Positions 8,707-16,918 of a stretch of DNA of 64,000 nucleotides are shown here, in pieces. Made by a program: the position numbers and the translations under genes. The stretch is from the NCBI RefSeq assembly GCF_003097615.1, contig NZ_QCZG01000008.1:43887-107886 (forward strand), in the 5' to 3' direction. The first letter of the stretch is position 1. The number at the start of each line of letters is the position of its first letter. The notes below the pieces were generated by a model. The model searched no databases. It was not told the DNA's origin and saw only the letters and a list, made by a program, of their open reading frames with translations. The stretch comes from Pueribacillus theae. Its GTDB lineage: Bacteria; Bacillota; Bacilli; Bacillales; UBA6769.

Positions 8707-10032
8707 TCAAGCATTAGAACAGTGAGCTGGTATCCAACCTTTTATCAGTGCACCGCCTTCTGAATGGTTATCTACGACAAGGTCACCCCCGTGTCGTCTA
8801 ACGACCCTTCTTGAAATAGTTAACCCTAACCCCACCCCTCCGGTTGAACGATTTCGTGATGCTTCACCGCGATATAGTGGATCAAAAACGCGATGAATCT
8901 CTTCGGAAGAGAAACCTTTCCCCGTATCTTGAACAGTAAAGACCACTCTGTTACCGTCCTTATAGCATTGTATAAAAATTTTACCAGAGTGTGGTGTATG
9001 TCTGACAGCATTATCCAATAAGTTATTTATTGCGCGCTCTAATAAATACGAATCGCCCATGATCATACAATCGTCCCCAAAATAGTTTGTGATAATCGAG
9101 ATGTTGTTTTGCTTAGCTAGTGGATTCAGGCTATCAATCGACTTCTTTAATAAATTCGGAAGATTAACCGTGGTTTTTTTGAGTTCCATCTCCAAATATT
9201 CCGTCTTTGTAAATGTAAAAAGATCCTCGACAAGACGGGCCAATTGTGCTGACTTTTCCTTACAAACCGCCAGATACCTTGCTTGTTTATCTGGAGAATC
9301 AGCAATTCCTTCCTCTAGACCATCCAAATAACCTCGTAAGGCGAATAATGGTGTCCGTAAATCGTGGGCGACTGCAGCAATGATAAATCGTCGTTCTTCT
9401 TCCAATTCCACTTGTTTTTGCATGGAATCTTGGAGACCTTCTGTCATTATTCGAATTCCACCATATACTTCCGTAATTTCTTTGATCGGGGACATTGGCA
9501 ATAGGACATCCAAATCGCCTTCTGCGACTTGTCGGACTGCCAGGCTCATTTTCTCAAGCGGTTTGAGAATGAACCTTCGCATAACATAACCGATGATAAA
9601 AAAGGCTAACAATAAACCTGTAAAGGCCACAATCATCTGACCCCCTCTTGGGTTCGGCTGAAAAATCATTACTCTCCCAATTAGGAGTCCATCTTGCATA
9701 ATTGAAAACTGTTCCGCTCGCGTAAATGAGTGATCCTCCTCAGGGAAAAATTGAAAAATCTCTTGATTTGATTCGGTTAAAATTTCTACACCCATGTCCA
9801 ACGCTTGTAACTTTCCTCTTAAATCATCTTGCCATTTGGGGTTAGACCAGTTTTCTATATTTGTTTCAATGAAGTTGCTCATTTTTTTAAAATTTTCTTT
9901 CTGAGCTTCATTCGTACCGAAACTGAGTGATTTTGTTGTTAGTAAGTGGGCCGTTACGTAAAATACCCATGGCAACATCAAGATTAAAAGCAAACTAAGT
10001 ATAGAAAATGTGCGAATGCGAATTGATCTCAT
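8707..10032 (-). CDS. Membrane sensor histidine kinase (HAMP-HisKA-HATPase)
   Basis: A 441-residue kinase. Segments: membrane helix (about 8-32), extracellular sensor of about 110 residues with no family I recognise, second helix (about 130-152), HAMP, HisKA with the phosphoacceptor His in VAHDLRTPL, and an ATPase domain with N box INNLLDNAVRHTP and G boxes DTGKGF and GVGLGL. It is adjacent to the response regulator at 10034-10720, with one base between them, so they form one operon with the kinase second. The signal is unknown. Nothing equivalent stands at this place in B. subtilis. Confidence 0.92.
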   Translation of the reverse strand: MRSIRIRTFSILSLLLILMLPWVFYVTAHLLTTKSLSFGTNEAQKENFKKMSNFIETNIENWSNPKWQDDLRGKLQALDMGVEILTESNQEIFQFFPEEDHSFTRAEQFSIMQDGLLIGRVMIFQPNPRGGQMIVAFTGLLLAFFIIGYVMRRFILKPLEKMSLAVRQVAEGDLDVLLPMSPIKEITEVYGGIRIMTEGLQDSMQKQVELEEERRFIIAAVAHDLRTPLFALRGYLDGLEEGIADSPDKQARYLAVCKEKSAQLARLVEDLFTFTKTEYLEMELKKTTVNLPNLLKKSIDSLNPLAKQNNISIITNYFGDDCMIMGDSYLLERAINNLLDNAVRHTPHSGKIFIQCYKDGNRVVFTVQDTGKGFSSEEIHRVFDPLYRGEASRNRSTGGVGLGLTISRRVVRRHGGDLVVDNHSEGGALIKGWIPAHCSNA

Positions 10033-10033
10033 T

Positions 10034-10720
10034 TTATTCTCCTTTAAAACGGTAGCCTATACCCCAGACATTGACTATATATTTTGGTTCGCTTGGATCG
10101 GACTCAACTTTCTCACGTAGGCGGCTAATATGGACGCGGACAGTATGTTTATCGCCAATTCCATCCCAAAATTTTTCAAGTAATTGATCATATGTAAAAA
10201 CAATTTGCGGATGCTCGGCAAACAGTCGCAATAATTCATATTCTTTTGGCGTAAGTGAGATGGATCTTCCCTCTACAAATACTTCTCTTGTGGATAAATC
10301 CAAAGTCAGGCCACCATAATCCAAGATCGTCCTGTTAAATCCCTTCTGGGAACCAGAGCGTCGCAATACAGCCTTCACTCGGGCAATAATCTCACCCGGA
10401 GATGCAGTTTTAACTATATAATCATCCCCTCCAAGGGCCAGCCCGCGAATTTTATCTACATCATCACTGAGGGCGCTCAAGAAGAGGATAGGAATGTCAC
10501 TTTTCTCCCGTACCTGCCTACAGAACTCGAAACCATTTTGTCTCGGCATCATGATGTCAAGAATGATGCAATCAATTGTAATCTGCTTAAGTGTGGACAG
10601 TGCTTGATCGGCGTCATAAGCGGTTTTTACATAGAAACCGTCATTCTCCAAGAAGTCCCTTAGTAGTTCGACAATGCTTTTGTCATCATCCACAACCAGA
10701 ATCGTCTGTATTTCCTTCAC
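10034..10720 (-). CDS. OmpR/PhoB-family response regulator
   Basis: A 228-residue protein. Receiver domain 1-120 has acidic pocket D11-D12, phosphoacceptor D55 and K104. The C-terminal winged helix includes TPKEYELLRLF and ends VWGIGYRFKG. The conserved Lys is followed by Thr (VKTASP) instead of the usual Pro (KPF). The partner is the downstream kinase. It diverges from the membrane genes at 11298 onward, and the intervening DNA holds tandem TTGTGAT repeats that fit a site for this class of regulator, so those genes may be its target. That link is an inference. Confidence 0.92.
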   Translation of the reverse strand: MKEIQTILVVDDDKSIVELLRDFLENDGFYVKTAYDADQALSTLKQITIDCIILDIMMPRQNGFEFCRQVREKSDIPILFLSALSDDVDKIRGLALGGDDYIVKTASPGEIIARVKAVLRRSGSQKGFNRTILDYGGLTLDLSTREVFVEGRSISLTPKEYELLRLFAEHPQIVFTYDQLLEKFWDGIGDKHTVRVHISRLREKVESDPSEPKYIVNVWGIGYRFKGE

Positions 10721-10824
10721 ATAATCCTACCTTCCCTTCGATGCTAGTTAAAGAAATGGGCCTTCCATCGAAATCAACTTTCAGTATATCACTGTTTCAA
10801 CAATGATAACTTCACATCACTTTT

Positions 10825-10863
10825 TTGTGATGGATTGTGATTGTTTTGTGATCTTTTTGTCCC
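10825..10863 (+). promoter_or_regulatory. Tandem direct repeats, candidate response-regulator site
   Basis: TTGTGAT begins at 10825, 10835 and 10846, with a degenerate TTGTCCC at 10857, so the period is 10-11 bp (one helical turn). OmpR/PhoB-type regulators bind such tandem repeats. It lies between the divergent regulator and membrane genes. A 13-bp palindrome ATTGTGAAACAAT follows at 10895-10907, then a TATAAA -10-like box at 10922. Confidence 0.55.
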
Positions 10864-11009
10864 ATCATTTGAGACACTTAAAGGTTATTCTCTAATTGTG
10901 AAACAATCGGCGAATATTCACTATAAATAAGTGTTTCGCCTCACTTTTACTACTTTAAGGGGGTTAAGCACATGCGGTGGAACAACTATAGTTTGGAAAG
11001 CTGAAGGAA

Positions 11010-11260
11010 ATGCACCTAAAGAAAGCAAACATAAAAATCCAATGGAAGCAACAAGTTCCAGCTCCTCTAATCAAACTGATAAGTGCTTTTTCCACACCTA
11101 TTGGGGATCTTTTCGTTTTAATTGTACAGGAAGGGAATCAATTAAAGTGGTCTATGAAATGAAGAGGCCTATAAGACTTTCTTTAAGATTTATCGTTTCT
11201 GTAGATGGAAACAGTATGTTTGGTGAAGCAAAGGCAGGTATGCTTCCCTCATTAAAATGA
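11010..11260 (+). pseudogene. Frameshifted remnant of a small beta-rich protein gene
   Basis: Two overlapping frames give one continuous protein if a single A is restored at about 11159. Frame one (11010-11162) ends ...TPIGDLFVL...NQLKWSMK; frame two continues MKRPIRLSL...VDGNSMFGEAKAGMLPS. I recognise the layout of small beta-barrel proteins that alternate TPMG, KLSWSMK and VDGDxMxGxAKAG motifs. The 5' part upstream of 11010 cannot be joined to a proper start, and the family's C-terminal residues are missing. Function unknown. A real pseudogene or a base-calling error are both possible. Confidence 0.5.
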
Positions 11261-11297
11261 ATTGGACATCGTATTTCTTAAGAATGGAGTTGTAGTT

Positions 11298-11732
11298 ATG
11301 TATTCATTTATTGTATTTGTTCATGTAATAGGTGCTTTATTGCTCGGTAGTTTTTTAGCTTTTCCAGTTGCGTTTAAATCTCCTTTGTCACGTTCAGGTC
11401 ATGAATTAAAAATATCTGTTAAAACATTGGTAGGCTTTACCCGCTTTGGCCATTATGCATTAATTTTGTTAATCATTACAGGAGGATGGATGGTAATGGG
11501 ATATGCCACTTATCCTTCTTTGTTATGGGTGGTGCTATCATTCATCCTGCTTATGCTTATTGGTGCTTTGATCGGTATGATACAAAATAACTTGAAACGA
11601 GTCATTCTTGCAGAGGATCCTGACAATGCGTTGCAACGAAATAAGGCCAAACTTAATACACTCGGTTGGTTTACATTTGTGCTTATTTTTACTGTTGTTT
11701 TTGTTATGACAAATCGTGGTTTATTTGCCTAA
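11298..11732 (+). CDS. Four-helix membrane protein, resembles DUF2269
   Basis: A 144-residue integral membrane protein of unknown function with hydrophobic segments near residues 3-23, 45-65, 72-94 and 120-140 and a charged loop at 98-115. The N-terminal FVHVIGALLLGSF resembles DUF2269-like proteins, where a conserved His lies in the first helix. I start at ATG 11298, where GGAG lies 8 nt upstream; an earlier in-frame codon has no site. It is 25 bp from the next membrane gene, so they are likely one operon. Confidence 0.75.
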   Translation: MYSFIVFVHVIGALLLGSFLAFPVAFKSPLSRSGHELKISVKTLVGFTRFGHYALILLIITGGWMVMGYATYPSLLWVVLSFILLMLIGALIGMIQNNLKRVILAEDPDNALQRNKAKLNTLGWFTFVLIFTVVFVMTNRGLFA

Positions 11733-11757
11733 ATATTAGGGGAAAGGATAACGATAA

Positions 11758-12372
11758 ATGAAAAATAACATTTGGATCATTTTTTTAATCGTGTCGTTCA
11801 TGTGGGTCATGCATACATTTTCAAAAAACTTCATGGTTGATCCCACTCTTCAGAACTTTCTTGCTAAAAAAGATGAAGTTTTAACTAACGAATCGTTGTG
11901 GATACTTATGATCAGGTTACATATAATTTTTGCTATTATCTCCCTTATCACTGGACCTTTGGGTGTGATCAAGAAATTACGAATGAAATCTATCCAATTT
12001 CATCGTTGGAATGGTCGAGTCTATGCGCTGTCTATTTTGTTAAATTTTATCCCTGGTATTTACGTTTCTTTTTTTGCAACAGGAGGATGGTTGAGCACCA
12101 TTGGATTTCTCGTTTTAAATACACTATGGTTTGGTACAACAATTCTAGGCTATATCAATATTAGAAGAAAAAATGTGATAAAGCATAGTTCATGGATGTC
12201 AAGAAGCTTCTTTCTTGCCTTTGCCAATATGATCATCTACATCATTGTGGCCATTTCGCACAATGCCTTGCAATTTTCATATGGTACTTCCTACACAATT
12301 GCTGTATGGTTATGCTGGGTGATCAGTTTATGCATTGCTGAAACCATGATAAGAAAAAAAGTATTTATATAA
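11758..12372 (+). CDS. DUF2306-like membrane protein
   Basis: A 204-residue protein with about six membrane segments. The pattern HRWNGRVY (near residue 83) and HSSWMSRSF (near 142) is characteristic of DUF2306, where His, Gly-Arg and Trp-Met-x-Arg are conserved. AGGGGAAAGGATAACG precedes the ATG. Function unknown. It is the second gene of the divergent pair controlled from the 10721-11000 region, inside the rpsT-holA islet. Transport, redox or membrane stress roles are all possible; the sequence does not decide. Confidence 0.8.
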   Translation: MKNNIWIIFLIVSFMWVMHTFSKNFMVDPTLQNFLAKKDEVLTNESLWILMIRLHIIFAIISLITGPLGVIKKLRMKSIQFHRWNGRVYALSILLNFIPGIYVSFFATGGWLSTIGFLVLNTLWFGTTILGYINIRRKNVIKHSSWMSRSFFLAFANMIIYIIVAISHNALQFSYGTSYTIAVWLCWVISLCIAETMIRKKVFI

Positions 12373-12389
12373 TTGGATAGTATACCTTT

Positions 12390-12400
12390 TCCGAATACCC
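12390..12400. repeat. Right arm of the 11-bp inverted repeat
   Basis: TCCGAATACCC, inverted copy of 8637-8647. It lies just after the last islet gene and before the holA terminator. Confidence 0.5.
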
Positions 12401-12410
12401 TTATTTTTTT

Positions 12411-12451
12411 ACAAAAAAACAATCATATGAATCAGATTCACACGACTGTTA
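12411..12451 (-). terminator. Terminator of holA
   Basis: Minus strand AACAGTCGTGTGAATC pairs imperfectly with GATTCATATGATTGTT and runs into T7. On the plus strand a T run precedes the hairpin, so it may also stop the converging membrane operon. Confidence 0.7.
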
Positions 12452-13444
12452 CCCAGTAGAGCGATCGGGAATTTCTGCAAAAAGAAGCTCCAATAATAAA
12501 TGCTTTTCAAATTTTCCGCTTTTCATTTGGTAGTCCGCCTCAGCTAATTTGTCAATGAGCCGAAAGCATTCTGCTTCAGAAAAATTTTTTCCTTGCCTTA
12601 TTGCCTGCTGAACGGCATAAGGATGGAGCTTTAAAAAAGAAGCCATTTGCTTTTGAGAATATCCCCTTCTCGATAACTCCTTTACTTGATAAATGATTCG
12701 AAACTGTCTTGCGAGAAGCCCAACGAGCTTTATTGGTTCTTCTTTTTGCTCAAACAGATCGTAAAGGGTTTGGAATGCTTTTTCCATACGTTGGTTCACC
12801 ACATGATCGACTAGCACGAACACATTGTCTTCCAAGGTGCGCGCGACAAGCCGATCAATCATCTCTTCAGTCACACTCTCCCCTTCTTCAATATAAAGGG
12901 CAAGCTTTGCCATTTCATTCTTCAACTTTCTAAGTTCAGTGCCTGCGAGCAGCACAAGTTTTTTTAATGCGTCATCATCGATTGAAAAGTGAAGCTCGCT
13001 TGCTTCTTTTTTTAGCCATTCAATTAATGCTTTGCCTTTTAAAGGGACGGCCGATATTACTTTCGCTGATTTTTTAAGTTCCTTCACTATTTTCTTGCGT
13101 TCATCAAGCTTTTCATACGGCGCTTCGAATATAACAATAGAATGCGGTGAAGGATTCTTTATATACTCTTCGAGCTTTTTAACATTGTGCTCGATATTTT
13201 TTTGTTTTTCAGACGTTAAAAAAAGAGGATTTTTTATGACGACAACCCGTTTATCAGCCAAAAACGGTAATGTTTCAGCGTCATCTATGGCTTCTTCGAT
13301 TGCCACTTCCCCCATATCATAAATAGCCAAATTAAAATCATATGTATCTTCGTCCAAAGTTGATTTCACAATTTCATGTGTTGCTTCGTCGATTAAAAAC
13401 CTTTCACTTCCATATAATAAATAAAGAGGAAAATCTTTACCCAC
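12449..13444 (-). CDS. holA: DNA polymerase III delta subunit
   Basis: Clamp-loader subunit that opens the sliding clamp. With the GTG at 13444 (GAGGTGA 5 nt upstream) the protein has 331 residues. The N-terminal region has LYLLYGSERFLIDEA, followed by the delta-type AAA+ fold with HSIVIFEAPYEKLDERKKIVK, and the C-terminal helical domain with LVGLLARQFRIIYQVKEL. Reading upstream to a TTG at 13492 adds 16 residues, but that codon has no ribosome binding site; homologs have about 16 residues before LYG, so the longer form is not excluded. It is opposite yqzM, as in B. subtilis. Confidence 0.93.
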   Translation of the reverse strand: MGKDFPLYLLYGSERFLIDEATHEIVKSTLDEDTYDFNLAIYDMGEVAIEEAIDDAETLPFLADKRVVVIKNPLFLTSEKQKNIEHNVKKLEEYIKNPSPHSIVIFEAPYEKLDERKKIVKELKKSAKVISAVPLKGKALIEWLKKEASELHFSIDDDALKKLVLLAGTELRKLKNEMAKLALYIEEGESVTEEMIDRLVARTLEDNVFVLVDHVVNQRMEKAFQTLYDLFEQKEEPIKLVGLLARQFRIIYQVKELSRRGYSQKQMASFLKLHPYAVQQAIRQGKNFSEAECFRLIDKLAEADYQMKSGKFEKHLLLELLFAEIPDRSTG

Positions 13445-13793
13445 TGTTTTCACCTCGATCTTTAGAGTATAATCATTTATGTGAATTGACAAGAGAAAAG
13501 GGAGATTAGCTTAAAAACTAATCCCCCATGTATGTGAACGCCAGCAAGAAGAGCCCGCGGATACCCTTTTGCTGGCGATGTTTTTCTTTTGTATTTCTTA
13601 TCCTATCCTATGCTTTGAAAACCTATAGGTGAAAACTCTTAGTAAAACTGGAAGGAATCGTGATATTCTGGATCTTTAAGGTCTTACATTGGAAAAGTTT
13701 GGCCTCAAAATGTTCACATATTATCGATTCCCGCCTAGCTTTTCACATATTTTTCGCTTATACTAAAATTGGGTAAAAGGAGGGCTACGGAAA
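13445..13793. other. holA-yqzM divergent intergenic region with two hairpins
   Basis: About 350 bp without a gene. Hairpin 1: GGAGATTAG / CTAATCCCC at 13499-13526. Hairpin 2: GCCAGCAA (13540-13547) / TTGCTGGC (13569-13576) with a GC-rich loop, followed on the plus strand by a T-rich tract. Read on the minus strand, hairpin 1 is followed by TTTTCTC. A -10-like TATACT lies near 13760 ahead of yqzM. Confidence 0.5.
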
Positions 13794-13925
13794 ATGAATG
13801 AATTTGAAAAAGATGTTCAAAGTAAAACGAACGATGTCATTGATTCTGGGTTTGGCTTTATTTTTTCATTTGTATTTTTTAGCCTTATATTCTTTATCGG
13901 CGTGATTATGAAAGCTGTCGGCTAA
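13794..13925 (+). CDS. yqzM: YqzM family small membrane protein
   Basis: A 43-residue protein: a short charged N-terminus (MNEFEKDVQSKTNDV) and one hydrophobic segment (about 20-41). Size, layout and place between holA and comEC, on the opposite strand to both, match YqzM of B. subtilis. AGGAGG lies about 12 nt before the ATG. Function unknown. A strong hairpin terminator follows. Confidence 0.85.
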   Translation: MNEFEKDVQSKTNDVIDSGFGFIFSFVFFSLIFFIGVIMKAVG

Positions 13926-13955
13926 AAACTGAGGCCGGGATTCAGGCCGGAATGA

Positions 13956-13983
13956 AAGGCTGCTCATGATTTGAGCAGCCTTT
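13956..13983. terminator. Bidirectional terminator between yqzM and comEC
   Basis: AGGCTGCTCA (13957-13966) and TGAGCAGCCT (13972-13981) form a perfect 10-bp stem, with T-rich flank on the plus side and A-rich flank on the left. It serves yqzM and the end of the comE operon. Confidence 0.85.
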
Positions 13984-16296
13984 TCACTTTTCATTTTCCA
14001 AAGTGGGACGAAAATACCTTTTATCATTTGAAAAAACGTAAGATATCGCGCCATTTTTATCTGTTCGAAAAATTGTAATGTTTTTTTGCGCCAAACGTTC
14101 AATCACTTCTTCGCTCGGATGGCCGTATAAATTGGATTTCCCTACGGAAATGAGGGCAATTTTAGGATTGATGCTGTTTATAAATGGTTCCTGTGAGGAT
14201 GTTTTACTCCCGTGGTGCCCTACTTTCAGCACATCCGTGTTGAGATTTGGATATCGATGAAGAACTCGCAATTCACTTTCTTCCTCGGCATCACCCATAA
14301 AAAGCCAAGATAGACCGCCTAGCTTTGTATAAATAAGGATCGATCGATTGTTTTTGCTTGGCTCATTCTCTTTTGGGCCAAGAATATAAAAGTTTGTTCC
14401 CGCTTCCTTCCATTGCATGCCTTCTTCAACGAAAGCAATATCTATCCCAATCGCCGCTGCTTTTTGAATCAAACGCTTTTCTTCCTCTTCATATTTTTCA
14501 CTTTTTCCATAGACGATTTGCTTTATTTTCACTTCATCAAAAAGCGCCCAAGCCCCTCCGATATGATCAGCATCGCCATGAGTTAAAATAAGCTTGTCAA
14601 TGCTTCGAATGCCTTTCGCTTGAAGAGCAGGCAATACGATCGCTTTGCCAACATCGAATCGATTCTTTCTTATTTGCCAATCCTCTTCCTCGCCGAAAAA
14701 CACCGAACCGCCCGTATCAATTAAATAAACCCCTTTTCGAAATGGCAATTCAATTAAAATGCTGTCCCCTTGTCCAACATCAAGCATTGTTACCTTGCCA
14801 TAAGGATTCGCATAAGGAAAGATAAGTTGAATACTTGCGAATACAAATAAAGGAATGAAGCAACGATACGCAGAGCGCGTTAGTCTATTTTGCCTTTCCA
14901 TTTGTATAAATCCATAAAAGATCGACGCATAATACAATACGATATAAATCGGAAGAGGCTGTCCGATCGTAAAAGATGCAAAAGGCAAACGTTGCACGAG
15001 ATGAAGTGACCAATGAACAAAATTTATTAACATTTCAAATATAAAAATAAACGGAGCAGCAAGAAATGGCGAGAATAAGCTAACGATAAAACTAAGAAAT
15101 GAGAGAGGCAATAAAACGGAAGAAAACAGAGGAACAAACAACACATTGACAAGAAGGCTCCATAATGAAAACTGGTAAAAATAATAAATTAAAATTGGGG
15201 TCGCTGACAGTTGTGCAACAACCGAAATCGCGATGAGCCGGGAAACATTGCTGTAAAAATATTTACTAATGGTTTTTGCCGAAACAATTAAAGAAAAGCT
15301 AATGATAAATGACAATTGAAAACCAACATGGAAAAGGAAATATGGATGAAATAAAAGGATTGCCAAAAATGCAAATGAAATGGTATCAAGAGGATGGAAT
15401 TTCTCTTTCAAATGATATGCTGCCAATATAGCACCAGCCATCAGAGCCGCTCTTAAAACGGAGGGGGCAGCACCTGTTAAAACGACATAAATGGGTAAAA
15501 AAACCAACAGGCAGATGGCCGCTTTTTCTCTTGTCAGTCCAAAACGGATAAAAAACCAAAAAAGAAAAATGACAATGACGCCAACATGAAGGCCCGATAC
15601 AGCTAACACATGAACTAAACCGAGCGATTGATAGGCTTCTAATATTTGGTTGTCCATCCCTTTTCTTTCCCCAAAAATTAATGCCTGCGCAATCCCTGAA
15701 GATTCCGGGGAAAAATGCTTTTCAATTTTATTAATGCCTGATTGCCTATATTGTTTTAACCGATCGAAAAAAGTAAGTGAGGAGATTTTACAAAATGGTA
15801 AGCGATTCGGTGATGCAATCCAATAGATCGCTTGCTGGTTGAGGAATTTCTTATAATCAAATCCGCCTGGGTTGCGTTTTCCATCAGGTGACTGAAGATT
15901 ACCGGAGAAATGGCATACCATGCCAGGCTTAAGATGCGCAAGCGCCTCCTTTTCTTCACGGGACTGTATATAATAGCGAACTTGCAGCTTTTCGTTCGAT
16001 GGAAGCCGTAATTGGAAAGTGAGATGATTCCCATCCACATTCGGTAAAGTAATGATCTTTCCGTAGAACGAATCTTCATCACCGCTTAATTTTGAAACAT
16101 TCATCGTAAAAGCGAGATAAGAGCGAAACGTAAAAAGTAGAAGCACAGCGATGCAAAGAACGATGAGACGCTTGCTTTTTATTTTCATTAGAAGAAAAAT
16201 GAGCAACAACATAAAAACAAAAGCGAATAGTGGATGACTGGGTATCAAGACGCCAATCATCCCGCTGAGAACAAATACAAATCCGTTTGCTTTCAC
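13984..16296 (-). CDS. comEC: ComEC, DNA-uptake channel
   Basis: Membrane channel that passes single-stranded DNA during transformation. It has 770 residues: N-terminal helices, a soluble loop with GNLQSPDGKRNPGGFDY, the competence membrane domain (about 215-480, with HVLAVSGLHVG), and a C-terminal metallo-beta-lactamase-like nuclease domain with LDVGQGDSILIE, THGDADHIGG and VGHHGSKTS. All expected metal ligands are visible. It is the third gene of the comEA-comEB-comEC operon and appears intact, so the uptake apparatus is probably functional if comG genes exist elsewhere. Confidence 0.97.
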   Translation of the reverse strand: MKANGFVFVLSGMIGVLIPSHPLFAFVFMLLLIFLLMKIKSKRLIVLCIAVLLLFTFRSYLAFTMNVSKLSGDEDSFYGKIITLPNVDGNHLTFQLRLPSNEKLQVRYYIQSREEKEALAHLKPGMVCHFSGNLQSPDGKRNPGGFDYKKFLNQQAIYWIASPNRLPFCKISSLTFFDRLKQYRQSGINKIEKHFSPESSGIAQALIFGERKGMDNQILEAYQSLGLVHVLAVSGLHVGVIVIFLFWFFIRFGLTREKAAICLLVFLPIYVVLTGAAPSVLRAALMAGAILAAYHLKEKFHPLDTISFAFLAILLFHPYFLFHVGFQLSFIISFSLIVSAKTISKYFYSNVSRLIAISVVAQLSATPILIYYFYQFSLWSLLVNVLFVPLFSSVLLPLSFLSFIVSLFSPFLAAPFIFIFEMLINFVHWSLHLVQRLPFASFTIGQPLPIYIVLYYASIFYGFIQMERQNRLTRSAYRCFIPLFVFASIQLIFPYANPYGKVTMLDVGQGDSILIELPFRKGVYLIDTGGSVFFGEEEDWQIRKNRFDVGKAIVLPALQAKGIRSIDKLILTHGDADHIGGAWALFDEVKIKQIVYGKSEKYEEEEKRLIQKAAAIGIDIAFVEEGMQWKEAGTNFYILGPKENEPSKNNRSILIYTKLGGLSWLFMGDAEEESELRVLHRYPNLNTDVLKVGHHGSKTSSQEPFINSINPKIALISVGKSNLYGHPSEEVIERLAQKNITIFRTDKNGAISYVFSNDKRYFRPTLENEK

Positions 16297-16305
16297 GTTT
16301 TTTCT

Positions 16306-16869
16306 CTAGTCGCTAAATAGAGCGCTTGCTTTCTCATAGAATGTTTTTACTTCTTCTTCGTTTACTCCAGCTTCTGTTAAACGGTTAAGCAGTTCGGCAA
16401 TAAATTCTAGCTTTTCCTTTCCCTTTGCCTCTAAAATCATTTCATCAAGTTCAATTTGTTCCGTGTGAACGTTTGCCTCTTGAAACAGTTGGACAGCGTA
16501 AGGGTGGTTTCGATAATCTTTTGCATAGTAGACTTTCTTTATTCCGCTTTGAATGATCGCTTTGCAACATTGCAAGCATGGAAAATGGGTCACGTAGATT
16601 GTTGCACCTTCAGTTGGCACACCGAATTTTGCACATTGAAGAATTGCATTCATTTCTGCGTGTATCGTTCTTACACAATGTCCATCAATCACATAGCAGC
16701 CTTCATCCGAACAATGGACGCCGCCTGAAATGGAACCGTTATATCCCCCCGCAATAATTCGGTTGTCACGTGTAATGGTCGCCCCTACAGTTAGGCGATC
16801 ACATGTGCTTCTCAAGGCGAGAAGGTGGCTCTGTGCCATAAAATATTGATGCCATGATAATCTTTCCAA
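16306..16869 (-). CDS. comEB: ComEB, deoxycytidylate deaminase
   Basis: Zinc dCMP deaminase, converting dCMP to dUMP for thymidylate synthesis. It sits in the com operon but is not itself needed for DNA uptake in B. subtilis. The TTG at 16869 gives MERLSWHQYFMAQ, 187 residues, matching the family, with AAGGGGG about 8 nt upstream; a longer frame reaching into comEA has no support. Catalytic zinc motifs are HAEMNAIL and PCLQCC, and upstream Cys/His residues form the second zinc site. Confidence 0.95.
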   Translation of the reverse strand: MERLSWHQYFMAQSHLLALRSTCDRLTVGATITRDNRIIAGGYNGSISGGVHCSDEGCYVIDGHCVRTIHAEMNAILQCAKFGVPTEGATIYVTHFPCLQCCKAIIQSGIKKVYYAKDYRNHPYAVQLFQEANVHTEQIELDEMILEAKGKEKLEFIAELLNRLTEAGVNEEEVKTFYEKASALFSD

Positions 16870-16918
16870 TTGGTTTTCCCCCTTCATGAATCGAATGAAT
16901 CGTTTTAATCGATCTCCA

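Noticed and set aside
10931..11260. An intact 109-codon gene
   Set aside because: The N-terminal half is out of frame with the recognisable protein; better explained as a frameshifted remnant.
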